A DNA stretch of 8,196 nucleotides from an uncultured Clostridia bacterium (GTDB lineage Bacteria > Bacillota > Clostridia > Peptostreptococcales > Anaerovoracaceae). How positions within the stretch are numbered: position 1 is the stretch's first letter; each line of letters opens with the position of its first letter. The stretch spans positions 1 to 8,196 of the forward strand of contig CAMNJG010000052.1 in the NCBI GenBank assembly GCA_946541285.1. Direction: 5' to 3'. A program made the position numbers and the translations under genes. The notes under the pieces were generated by a model. That model worked only from the letters and a program-made list of their open reading frames with translations, did no database searches and was not told where the DNA came from. Below, in pieces: positions 1 to 7,800 of this stretch.

Positions 1-33
1 TAAGAGACTGCGTATTAAGAATCTGTATATCCG

Positions 34-225
34 CTACTGTTCCTTCCTGCGCACGGACTTTTCAAACTTCCGGCGGGGCAGCCGTACCTGGGAACCGCAC
101 TTCCGGCACTGCAGCCGGACATCCATGCCCATATACATGATCTCAAAAAGCTTCCCCCCACAGGGATGCGCTTTTTTCATCTCCACGATATCGCCCACCG
201 CGAAAGAAACCGAACGCGCGTCCAC
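34..225 (-). CDS. DUF951 family small protein
   Basis: A 63-residue protein of the DUF951 family, a short conserved Firmicutes protein of unknown function (YyzM-like in Bacillus, from memory). The family core is visible: GDIVEMKK at residues 11-18, HPCG at 20-23, a CxxCG pair (Cys40, Cys43), and the basic stretch LPRRKFEKSV at 49-58. The three cysteines and His20 could bind a metal, but this is inference. The start is GTG at 225, three bases after the serS stop. An AAGGGA ribosome binding site at 234-239 lies inside the end of serS with an 8-base spacer. Another GTG at codon 10 would remove only the unconserved leader, so the exact start is less certain than the gene. The close coupling implies cotranscription, and probably translational coupling, with serS. 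Length is normal for the family. Confidence 0.9.
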   Translation of the reverse strand: MDARSVSFAVGDIVEMKKAHPCGGKLFEIMYMGMDVRLQCRKCGSQVRLPRRKFEKSVRRKEQ

Positions 226-228
226 GGC

Positions 229-1509
229 CTATTTCCCTTCGATCCGGTCACAGCCCATGTACGGTCTGAGCACTTCCGGTACCGTCACGCTGCCGTCTTC
301 GTTCTGGTAGTTTTCCAGCACCGCTGCCAGGCATCTGCCGACCGCCAGTCCGGAACCATTAAGCGTGTGCACATATTCCGGCTTTGCCTTCGGATCCCGG
401 CGGAAACGGATGTTGGCTCTCCTGGCCTGGAAATCTTCCGTATTGCTGCAGCTGGAAATTTCCACATAACGGCCATAGCTCGGCATCCAGACTTCCACAT
501 CGTAGGTCTTGGCCGCGCTGAAACCGATATCGCCGGTACAGAGCGTGATGACACGATACGGCAGGCCGAGCTTCCTCAGGATATCCTCCGCGTTGTCGGT
601 AAGCTTCTCAAGCTCATCGTAGGAATCCTCCGGCTTCACCAGCTTGACCATTTCCACCTTGTTGAACTGGTGCTGGCGGATGATGCCGCGGGTGTCCCTG
701 CCGGCGGAACCGGCTTCCTTCCGGAAGCAGGCGGTATAGGCGGTGTAGTAAAGCGGGAGCTCACTGCCGTCGATGATTTCATCGGAGCGGAGGTTTGTGA
801 GCGGCACTTCCGCGGTCGGAATCAGGAACTCATCCAGTTCTGCCTGTACCGAATACATGTCGTCCTCGAACTTCGGCAGCTGTCCCGTACCGGTCATGGC
901 TTTGCGCCCTACCAGGAACGGTGGCAGGATTTCCGTATAGCCGTGCTCTTCCACATGGGTATTCAGCATGAAATTGATCAGGGAACGTTCCAGGCGGGAG
1001 CCCTTCCCTTTATATACTGTAAATCTCGCGCCGGACAGCTTCGCGCCCCGGTCGAAATCCAGGATATCCAGGTCGGTGCCGATATCCCAGTGCGCCTTTG
1101 GTTCAAAATCAAACTGGCGCGGCTCCAGGTATCTGCGGATTTCGACATTCTCATTTTCATCCGCGCCCACCGGTGTCGTCGCGTTCGGTGTATTCGGGAT
1201 GCCCAGCAGGATGTTTCTCTGCTCTTCCTGCACCTCTTTGACCTGCGCGTCCAGCTCACCGATGCGGTCCGCCAGCTTTTTCATTTCGTTCATCAGTTCC
1301 GTCGTATCCTCGCCGGCTTTTTTCATCTGCGGGATGCGCTTGGATTCTCTTTTCTGCTCTGCCCGGAGCGCTTCCATCTCCGCCAGGAGCCTCCGGCGGT
1401 CCTCATCCAGTTCCACCGTGCGGCCGATCTGATAGTCGCCCTTACCCCTCAGCTCTACCGCGGCTTTCACTTCTTCAAAATTTTCGCGGATTCGTTTGAT
1501 ATCCAGCAT
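229..1509 (-). CDS. serS: seryl-tRNA synthetase
   Basis: Class II aminoacyl-tRNA synthetase that activates serine with ATP and loads it onto tRNA-Ser (and tRNA-Sec where present) in the cytoplasm. The 426 residues match the usual bacterial length of about 425. The order is canonical: an N-terminal tRNA-binding helical arm of charged heptad-like sequence (about 30-100), the connecting LLGIPNTP segment (101-108), and then the catalytic core. The core shows GTGQLPKFEDDMY (207-219), the serine-binding TAEVPLT loop (232-238), motif 2 with FRKEAGSAGRDTRG (262-275) and QHQFNKVE (279-286), and motif 3 NGSGLAVGR (384-392) followed by ENYQ. Residue 393 is Cys where I recall Thr being common; this is probably neutral. 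ATG is preceded by AGGAGG 11 bases upstream. DUF951 follows after three bases. No truncation or frameshift is visible. Confidence 0.98.
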   Translation of the reverse strand: MLDIKRIRENFEEVKAAVELRGKGDYQIGRTVELDEDRRRLLAEMEALRAEQKRESKRIPQMKKAGEDTTELMNEMKKLADRIGELDAQVKEVQEEQRNILLGIPNTPNATTPVGADENENVEIRRYLEPRQFDFEPKAHWDIGTDLDILDFDRGAKLSGARFTVYKGKGSRLERSLINFMLNTHVEEHGYTEILPPFLVGRKAMTGTGQLPKFEDDMYSVQAELDEFLIPTAEVPLTNLRSDEIIDGSELPLYYTAYTACFRKEAGSAGRDTRGIIRQHQFNKVEMVKLVKPEDSYDELEKLTDNAEDILRKLGLPYRVITLCTGDIGFSAAKTYDVEVWMPSYGRYVEISSCSNTEDFQARRANIRFRRDPKAKPEYVHTLNGSGLAVGRCLAAVLENYQNEDGSVTVPEVLRPYMGCDRIEGK

Positions 1510-1520
1510 TTCCTGTCTTT

Positions 1521-1526
1521 CCTCCT
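1521..1526 (-). promoter_or_regulatory. ribosome binding site of serS
   Basis: A perfect AGGAGG on the minus strand, 11 bases from the serS ATG. The spacer is slightly long, but no better start lies nearby and the protein begins with the standard MLDIKRIREN. Confidence 0.8.
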
Positions 1527-1549
1527 GCTCTGGTCGGTATCTCAGGATT

Positions 1550-1672
1550 TACCTGTCAGGCATTCCAGGTAGGTCGTTTCATAAAACAGTTCTGTCCTGT
1601 CTGTTTTTACGTAAATCCCGGTTTCATGAATATCCGGGAAACAGAGCGCTTTTCTGCCCCTGTTCCCCCGGA
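1550..1672 (-). promoter_or_regulatory. structured 5' leader of serS (not a canonical T-box)
   Basis: Three inverted repeats lie in order on the minus strand before serS. The first spans 1672 to 1633: arms 1672-1660 and 1644-1633 pair over 12 base pairs with one G-U and one bulged G. The second spans 1607 to 1583, with AAAACAG pairing to CTGTTTT over seven pairs. The third spans 1571 to 1550, with TACCTG pairing to CAGGTA over six pairs. The right arm of the first hairpin (TCCCGG, 1639-1634) can instead pair with CCGGGA at 1621-1616, so two mutually exclusive folds are possible. Clostridial synthetase genes are often under T-box control, but I find no T-box sequence of the AGGGTGGNACC type here. 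The pairings are read directly; a regulatory role is inference. Confidence 0.45.
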
Positions 1673-1692
1673 CAAAATGATATAACTGTAAG

Positions 1693-1721
1693 ATTATATA
1701 TTCTGATAATGGACCTGTGCC
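1693..1721 (-). promoter_or_regulatory. candidate sigma-A promoter for serS
   Basis: A perfect TATAAT -10 box lies on the minus strand at 1698-1693 in a locally AT-rich stretch. At 17 bases spacing the -35 position reads GGCACA (1721-1716), which matches the consensus only in its final ACA. It overlaps the left foot of the GC-rich hairpin after the UPF0182 gene. Transcription would start near 1686, giving a leader of about 177 bases that begins just before the first leader hairpin. The weak -35 keeps confidence moderate. Confidence 0.4.
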
Positions 1722-1760
1722 GAACCCGGGCGCGCGGTTTCCGCGGCTCCGGTCCGGCAC
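1717..1760 (-). terminator. GC-rich hairpin after the UPF0182 gene, possible terminator
   Basis: On the minus strand, starting 13 bases after the UPF0182 stop, GTGCCG (1760-1755) pairs with CGGCAC (1722-1717). The stem continues inward through a G-U, an A-T and two C-G pairs, and an inner CGCGG/CCGCG stem closes on an AAA loop. It is one of the most stable folds in the window and sits where a terminator would be expected. It is not followed by a run of T, so it is not a standard intrinsic terminator. It could be a 3'-end stabiliser or pause site, or part of a Rho-dependent end. Confidence 0.35.
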
Positions 1761-1773
1761 CGGAAGCATCGTG

Positions 1774-4725
1774 TTACGCAGCTTTTCCACTTCCGCTGTC
1801 TGACGCGCTTTCACTGCCGGACGATCCGGTAGAAGCTGCCGACACCTGGTCAGACAACGCTTTCATCTGGTCCAGATAGCTCTTGAGTTCCGCCTGATGA
1901 CGTCCATACGCTTCCCAGTCACCCTGTGTCAGCGCGCTCTGCGCCTCATCATAAGCTTCTGACGCGCGCGCCGCCAGCTGCTCGATGGACTGATAGCCGG
2001 AAGAAGCACGTTCTGATCCTTCCTCCGATTCGCTGCCCTCTGTACCGGTCGCCGCGGAAGAAGCGCCTGCCCCCGCAGTAATGCCCGCGTCCACCTCATA
2101 ATTCTCGATATGGAACAGGTTCGCCAGGGCTTCACTGAGTGTCGGCGCATAGGAAATCTGGTCCTTGTACGCGACGATGACCCGCTTGACTTCCGGCAGG
2201 CTGGTCTCTGTAGCAGACTCCAGATAAATCGGCTCGACATACAGCAGTGAATCGTCAATCGGGATGACAAACATATCGCCGCGGGTATACGTGGAACCGG
2301 AAGAGTTCCAGAGGGAGAATTCTTTGGAAATCTCTGTATTCTGGTCGATCTGCGATTCCACCTGCATCGGGCCATAGACCACTTTGTCCTTCGGCAGTTT
2401 ATACAGGATCAGCTTCCCGTAATTGTCTCCGTCGCAGCGCGCCACCATCAGCCCGGTCAGATTCTTTTTCCCGGAAGGCGTAAACTGGATGGAACTGATA
2501 AACTCTTCCTCTGACTCACCCGGCAGCTTCATGATGAAGTAATTCGGTGTCATCTCCCGTTCCTTCTGGCCATAGACATCCGTCGCGATATCCCAGCGGT
2601 CCTCGTTCTGATAGAAAACGCTGACATTGGACATATGATACCGCTGATACACGCGGGCCTGCAGGTTAAAGAGCGTATTGGAATAGCGGATGTGGCGCTC
2701 CAGTCCATCCGGCATCTCGGAAACATCCTTTACCAGTCCCGGATAAATCTTCGCGATGGTGTCGATGATCGGTTCATCCTCCACTTTATAGAAATTCACC
2801 GTCCCGTGATAGGCATCCACTGTTACTTTGACCGGATTCCGCACATAGTTGATCGTCTGGCCGCTGGAAAGCTGGCTCATCTCCGAATACGGATAACTGT
2901 TGGCGGTGGTATAGGCATCGATCATCCAGTACAGCTTTCCGGAATCGGAAATCGTGATGTACGGATCTGAGTCAAAACTCAGGAACGGCGCGATTTTCTG
3001 CACCCTCGTCCGGATATCACGGTCATAGAGGATCTTCGATTCACTGGTAATATTGGAAGATACCAGGATCCGGATATTCTGTTCCCGGAACGTGTACAGC
3101 AGACGACGCAGCGGTGTCAGCCGGATGCCATGGTCACTTTTATACTCCGTATACTTGTTTTCGTCCCCGCTCGGGTAGTCGAATTCCTTTTCTTTTGTAT
3201 TGGTAATCGCGTAATCCTGCGTCTTTTCTCCATAATAGATCGCCGGCTCCGTGATCTTCAGGCTGTCCGTATCCGAAACCGGCGGGACGTTGTCAATGAT
3301 CATGTCCGGCTGCCCGGATTCAGTCACCGCGTCCACTCTGGAAAGGGTCAGCCCGTAACCGTGCGTATACTTGAGATGCCTGGAAAGCCAGGAAACATCC
3401 GAGCCGAGGCTGTCGGTATCCATTTCCCTGGCCGACAGGAAAGTCTGCGTATACAGGTCGTCGATATCATACCGGTCCACATCCACATCGTTGAAAGAAT
3501 AATAGGTCCGGATTGCCTGGGTCTGATTGTAGAACTGCTTGGACGGCTGGAAATCATTGATACGGATATTGGAAATCGTCGGCTGGTTGTTTTCGATATT
3601 TTCTCCGGTCAGTACGCCGTTGGCATTAAAGGCTTCCGTCCTGACCTCGCTTACTCCGTAGGCATCCTGTGTGGAGGCGATATTGTACTCCAGATACGGC
3701 TTTTCCCGGTTCAGTTCATCCGGGGAGACAATCAGCGACTGTACTCCCGTAGCGACCAGGGTTCCCGCCACCATCACCAAAATCATGGCCACCGGCAAAC
3801 GCAGCAGCTTCCGCCAGGCCTTCCGGCGCGTATACAGGACGGTCATGACCGCGGCTACGATGGCAAGTACGGCCTCAATCCGGTACACATTCATCGTAAT
3901 CCTGGACGCTGTAAAGCCGGCGCCGAACACAGTTCCGGAGTCTGTATACAGCAGATGAAACTGCTTAAAGGTAAAGGTCACCGCGATCAGTACGAAAAGA
4001 ATCACCGCCAGGAAGGTCAGCTGTTTCGCGGACACCCGCAGCAGTGTACGGGGCATCTGGCTGTCCACGGACGGGATGGATGGCTGGAAATTAAGATTGA
4101 TAAATTCCCCGAAAGGATTTTCCCGGATGGTCTCCGCTTCATACACATCCTTTTCTTCGGTCTCCCTCGGTTTCCGGACGGATATGAGAAACGCGTAATA
4201 CAGCACAGTCAGCAGAATAAACAGGATGACCGCCGTGTAAGCGACGGAAAGAGCGTTCTGCAAAAATGCCAGTTTAAATACATAAAAGGAAATATCCAGT
4301 CCGAACACCGGATCGGTCTTCCCGAAATCGGTGCTGTTGGTGATGTACAAAAGCGATTTCCACAGGGATGTGGTGATCATATACGTCAGGAACAGGGAAA
4401 ACAGCGCGCAGACCGCGATGGTCACACGGCGGACCGTCAGATCAGACGGCCCGCCATCTGCAATCTCTGTTTTTTTCAGGTAGGAACGCTTCAGCGAACG
4501 CAGATACAGCGCCGCCAGTCCCATAATGACAATAAATGATGGTATTGCGATCTTCAGTTCCGTAAACAGCTTTTTGAAAAATACCTGCGTGTAATCGAGA
4601 TCTTTGAACCACCAGTAATCGGTAATAAACGATACGATCGTCCCAAAAAAGAAGACGACCAGCATAAGCGCGACAACCAGAGCAATCACACCTGCTTTGC
4701 CTCTGCGGCTTAGTTTCCTGCTCAT
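1774..4725 (-). CDS. UPF0182 family integral membrane protein
   Basis: A 983-residue member of UPF0182, a widespread membrane family of unknown function; length is typical (about 900-1000). Hydrophobic segments at about 11-35, 57-77, 101-122, 154-183, 235-256, 281-298 and 309-331 suggest seven membrane helices, then a large domain probably outside the cell (about 335-880). Family signatures, recognised from memory, include DYWWFKDLDYTQVFF (36-50), KTDPVFGLDISFYVFKL (136-152), REKPYLEYNIASTQDAYG (340-357), and further on YYSFNDVDVDRYD, AREMDTDSLGSDVSWL, KYTHGYG, EFDYPSGDEN and SDPYITI. The end has a Ser/Ala/Gly/Glu-rich linker (about 882-910), a helical stretch with GDWEAYGRHQAEL seen in many family members, and a Ser/Gly tail. 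The start at 4725 was chosen because AAAGGAG lies 5 bases upstream and MSRKLSRRGK leads straight into the first helix. An in-frame ATG at 4803 would add 26 residues. Probably cotranscribed with the upstream zinc-ribbon gene. No function or substrate can be assigned. Confidence 0.93.
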   Translation of the reverse strand: MSRKLSRRGKAGVIALVVALMLVVFFFGTIVSFITDYWWFKDLDYTQVFFKKLFTELKIAIPSFIVIMGLAALYLRSLKRSYLKKTEIADGGPSDLTVRRVTIAVCALFSLFLTYMITTSLWKSLLYITNSTDFGKTDPVFGLDISFYVFKLAFLQNALSVAYTAVILFILLTVLYYAFLISVRKPRETEEKDVYEAETIRENPFGEFINLNFQPSIPSVDSQMPRTLLRVSAKQLTFLAVILFVLIAVTFTFKQFHLLYTDSGTVFGAGFTASRITMNVYRIEAVLAIVAAVMTVLYTRRKAWRKLLRLPVAMILVMVAGTLVATGVQSLIVSPDELNREKPYLEYNIASTQDAYGVSEVRTEAFNANGVLTGENIENNQPTISNIRINDFQPSKQFYNQTQAIRTYYSFNDVDVDRYDIDDLYTQTFLSAREMDTDSLGSDVSWLSRHLKYTHGYGLTLSRVDAVTESGQPDMIIDNVPPVSDTDSLKITEPAIYYGEKTQDYAITNTKEKEFDYPSGDENKYTEYKSDHGIRLTPLRRLLYTFREQNIRILVSSNITSESKILYDRDIRTRVQKIAPFLSFDSDPYITISDSGKLYWMIDAYTTANSYPYSEMSQLSSGQTINYVRNPVKVTVDAYHGTVNFYKVEDEPIIDTIAKIYPGLVKDVSEMPDGLERHIRYSNTLFNLQARVYQRYHMSNVSVFYQNEDRWDIATDVYGQKEREMTPNYFIMKLPGESEEEFISSIQFTPSGKKNLTGLMVARCDGDNYGKLILYKLPKDKVVYGPMQVESQIDQNTEISKEFSLWNSSGSTYTRGDMFVIPIDDSLLYVEPIYLESATETSLPEVKRVIVAYKDQISYAPTLSEALANLFHIENYEVDAGITAGAGASSAATGTEGSESEEGSERASSGYQSIEQLAARASEAYDEAQSALTQGDWEAYGRHQAELKSYLDQMKALSDQVSAASTGSSGSESASDSGSGKAA

Positions 4726-4730
4726 AAGGT

Positions 4731-4737
4731 CTCCTTT
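4731..4737 (-). promoter_or_regulatory. ribosome binding site that sets the UPF0182 start
   Basis: AAAGGAG on the minus strand, five bases from the ATG at 4725. It is stronger and better spaced than AGGAAG at 4813-4808, which sits four bases before the alternative ATG at 4803 and lies within a hairpin arm. Confidence 0.8.
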
Positions 4738-4744
4738 ACTGTAA

Positions 4745-4778
4745 GGAACTGTGCGGTTTTTGATCCCCGCACAGTTCC
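4745..4778 (-). repeat. perfect 12-bp inverted repeat before the UPF0182 gene
   Basis: GGAACTGTGCGG and CCGCACAGTTCC form a perfect 12-bp stem (4745-4756 with 4767-4778) around a 10-base loop. On the minus strand the stem ends 7 bases before the UPF0182 ribosome binding site and the loop reads GGATCAAAAA. No T run follows in either direction, so it does not look like an ordinary terminator. Possible roles are an RNA processing or stabilising element between two cotranscribed genes, a translational control hairpin, or a dyad-symmetric operator. The pairing is certain; the role is not. Confidence 0.6.
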
Positions 4779-4807
4779 CGGATTGCGAAACAGACGCGGA
4801 CATCCGG

Positions 4808-4829
4808 CTTCCTGCCGGTATTCAGGAAG
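4808..4829 (-). repeat. 7-bp hairpin in the same intergenic gap
   Basis: CTTCCTG and CAGGAAG pair perfectly over seven bases (4808-4814 with 4823-4829) around an 8-base loop. On the minus strand the 3' arm contains AGGAAG, the only ribosome-binding-like sequence for the alternative UPF0182 start at 4803, so folding would hide it. A third weak pairing lies just upstream, overlapping the end of the zinc-ribbon gene (GAACTG 4859-4854 with CAGTTC 4834-4829). Confidence 0.4.
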
Positions 4830-4848
4830 AACTGGCATCAGTCTGTGT

Positions 4849-7800
4849 TCAGACAGTTCCTTCTTCCCCGCTGTCGCTTCCGTCGGACAGTTCCACAATG
4901 CTGCCGTCCGATAGCTGCGCCTCTGCTTCGATTACAAAATTCGGTTTTTTCCCGGAAATGGTCTGCTCAATCCGCTTGATCAGAACCGCGCCCTGTGAAT
5001 TCGGTGCCACCAGACGGATCGTGATGACCGCGAACTCAATTACGATCGCGATGATCAGGACCGCGATGATCACACTCATCACAGAAGCCGCTGAAATTCT
5101 TTTTCTGACAGGGCGTTCCTCCGGCGCAGCGTCTTCTCTTTCTTTCCTGTCTTTTTCCGGGACAGCTTTTTCATCAGCTTCCGGAGCATCCTCCCCGGAG
5201 ACTTCTTCGTTTTCTGCTGTGCCGATCGCGCCCGCGATCCGGTGACGGATATGGTTCAATGAACTGAACAGCCCCTGCATCTCACCGGCCTCCTGTTCTT
5301 CTCCGCCGGCTTCTGCCTCTGTCTCTTCTGATATTTTTTCCACGATCATCGTCCGGTGGAGCGCGTCCGGTTTCTCCGCCGTCCCTGGCTCCTCTTCCGG
5401 TTTCTGCTGCGCTTCCGCGTCATCCTCCGGTTCCACGGTTTCTTCTCCGGAAGACTTAGATTTTCCATAACGGAAGCGGATCCTCCCGGCGCGTCTGATC
5501 GAACTCTGTCCGTCATCATCCCCGTCTTCATCCGGTGTTTCTTCTGACGGTTCTGCGGCTTCTGCCTCCCCTGTTTCAGGTGTCTGCGCATCCTGTCCGG
5601 AGGAGTCTGCTGCAGCATCTCCAACCTCTGCCTCTTCGGGTTCTCCGGTCTCTTCCGGCTCTGTCAAATCCTCTGAGGATGCCTCGTCCATTTCAGCTTC
5701 TGCTTCCGGCATATCCACGGAATCATCCGTCTCTTCCAGATCAGTCTCCGGCTCCGGCGGCTGCTCTGAATCCGGTATATCCTCCCGCGCTTCCTCACTG
5801 TCGTCCGCAGCGTCTGTCTTTTCTCCGTTTTCGGATTCCTCAACCGTGCTTTCTCCGGCTGCGGTCTCCTGATCCTCCGGTTCCTGTGAGGCTTCCTCCG
5901 GGTTGTCTGTTTCCGGCGTCCCGTCCGTTCTGCGCGTCTCCGTGGTTTCCGCGGTATCTGCCGTATCCACGGTTCCTTCCGGTTCTTCTGTTTCGAGTGC
6001 TTCTGCCTTTTCCAGTTCGCTGCTCAGGAACTGATCAATCCGGTCTTCTCCGGCTGATGGATCCGATTCCGGGGATTCCTCCGCGGTACCGGACGGCTGC
6101 TTCGCGTTCTGTTCTTCCTGCTCCCAGTTTTCTTTGAATTCCATCATCTCCGGACTGAAAACATCGGTCAGGGTGATGCGGGTCGCCGGCAGTTCGTTCT
6201 TTTCCCAGAAGGATTCTTTCCTCGGCACACGGTAAAGGAAATCCTCTCCCTCCGCGTCATAGCGGCGTTCATTTTCTTCGCCTTCCTCAACGGTCCTGAC
6301 CACGGTGGAACCATCGTCTGCCCGGGTGACTTCTACCGAACTGCTGGAAGCGTTATGGTTGACTTCCACCTGGACCCGGACACTCTTCGGTCCTTCCTTC
6401 AGCTTTGAAAGATCGACTTCCTGGGTGTCCCTCAGGCGGCTTGCCTGGTCTGCCAGATTGACTTCCTGGGTCCGGACCGTAAACTGGGTTCCGGACGGTT
6501 CGTTAATTTTGATATTCAGCTCACGTGATTTCTTTTTGCCTTCTCTGGAAGACGATGTAACGGCGGCAACCGTCTCCGAGGCTTCCTCTGTTTTCGCCTC
6601 ATGTTCTCCGGAAGCGCTCTCCTCCGGAATGATGGTGAGTGCCGGCTCTGCTGCTTCTTCCTGAGCCCCTTTCCGGTCCGACGCATGACGGACAATCCGT
6701 ACCGGCCGGTTACCTCTCTTCCGGTAATTTCCCGGCGCCGTCGTTTCTCTGCTTTCGCTTTCCGGCGTGTCCGCGCTTTCTTCCGTGTCTCCCGTTTCCC
6801 TGTTCTTCGAGGACCTTCCCTCAATCATGTGAATGGAAGGCGGTTCGTGATCCTCCCGGTATTTCTGATATTCGTCTTCGATACTGATAAACGAAACTTT
6901 CGGTTCCGCGACGGCCTCTTCCCTTCTGCGCCAGGCTTCTTCCGCTTCTTCGCCTTCTTTTCCGGAAAGGAATGTAAACTGATCCACTTTCTTTGAAAAG
7001 GCTTCTTCCGCGTGAAGGAGATTCTGGAAGCTTTCGATCGCCCGTTTTTCTTCTTCCGGCGTATATCCGGGATCAATTGCCGACAGGGAAAGATTCAGGC
7101 CTTCTTTTTCACTTCCATCCGGACTGTCGCCTGCCAGATTCTGAAGTTTCCCGAAGTCCAGCACCTGTCCGTCAGGACCGGTATTTGCTGCTTTACCGGA
7201 AGATGTCCGGGAAGGAACTTTTTTTGGCTGGCGCCGGGAGATGAATACCGGTACCGGTGTGTACACCATGTATTCTTTTCCCTGGAACGGATCATAGGCC
7301 TGATCCTCCGGCGACCGCTGCTTCGGTTTTTTCCGTTTCGGTGGGATCCTCGGGATTTCTTCGACCGGGATTTCCGGCATTCCGGCCGGATCATTCACAG
7401 TTTCCTGAAGCGGCCGGGCCATCCGGACAGGTTCTGTTTCCGGTTGCCGTTCTGCTCCTCTGTCAACGGTTTCGGCTTCCACTGCCCGCGCCGGCGCGGA
7501 TACTGTCACGGCATCCCCCAGCGGATCCGGATCATAGACATTGGAAGGGGGCTTTGGCGGTTCTTTCTCTCTCTGATTCACCACCAGCACACGACTGCTT
7601 TCCCGGATCAGGGATTCTCCCAGAAGATCACTGAAATCATCCATCGTCATCTCTGACGGCAGTACAAAAAGGTCTTCCCTTCGCTCCCGTTCCACTGCCG
7701 GGGCCGGCCGCTCCGCCGCGATTTTCTCCACCCTCTGATCCACCTGCTGCTGCAGGGCGGCATGTTCTTTATCAAAGCTGAACAGCTGGCGCGCTTCTTC

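Noticed and set aside
1..33. Possible terminator after the DUF951 gene
   Set aside because: These 33 bases show no stem with a T run, and the window ends before a terminator could be judged.
166..1572. A 468-codon open frame on the plus strand, antisense to serS
   Set aside because: It lies opposite a fully canonical serS, has no recognisable domain, and is composed of His/Arg/Phe-rich residues typical of a reverse-strand shadow of biased codons.
1510..1690. T-box riboswitch for serS
   Set aside because: The conserved AGGGTGGNACC-type sequence is missing. The only TGGA, near 1565, lacks the flanking consensus and does not fit the tRNA-Ser end.
1542..1814. A 90-codon minus-strand frame between UPF0182 and serS, considered as a small gene or leader peptide
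   Set aside because: It begins inside the UPF0182 coding region in another frame, lacks a ribosome binding site and covers the hairpins of the leader; no serine-codon run was seen.
3130..4539. A 469-codon open frame on the plus strand, antisense to UPF0182
   Set aside because: It is a shadow of a well-supported membrane protein gene, with no domain and no convincing ribosome binding site.
5500..6100. Pyrimidine-rich, repetitive-looking DNA considered as a simple-sequence repeat or CRISPR-like array
   Set aside because: There is no regular unit or spacing. The pattern follows from Glu/Asp-rich codons read on the other strand.
7012..7656. Long plus-strand open frames opposite the zinc-ribbon protein
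   Set aside because: They are Phe/Arg/Pro-rich translations of the reverse complement of acidic codons. The minus-strand frame starts with a clear zinc ribbon, ends with a membrane helix and has a promoter.
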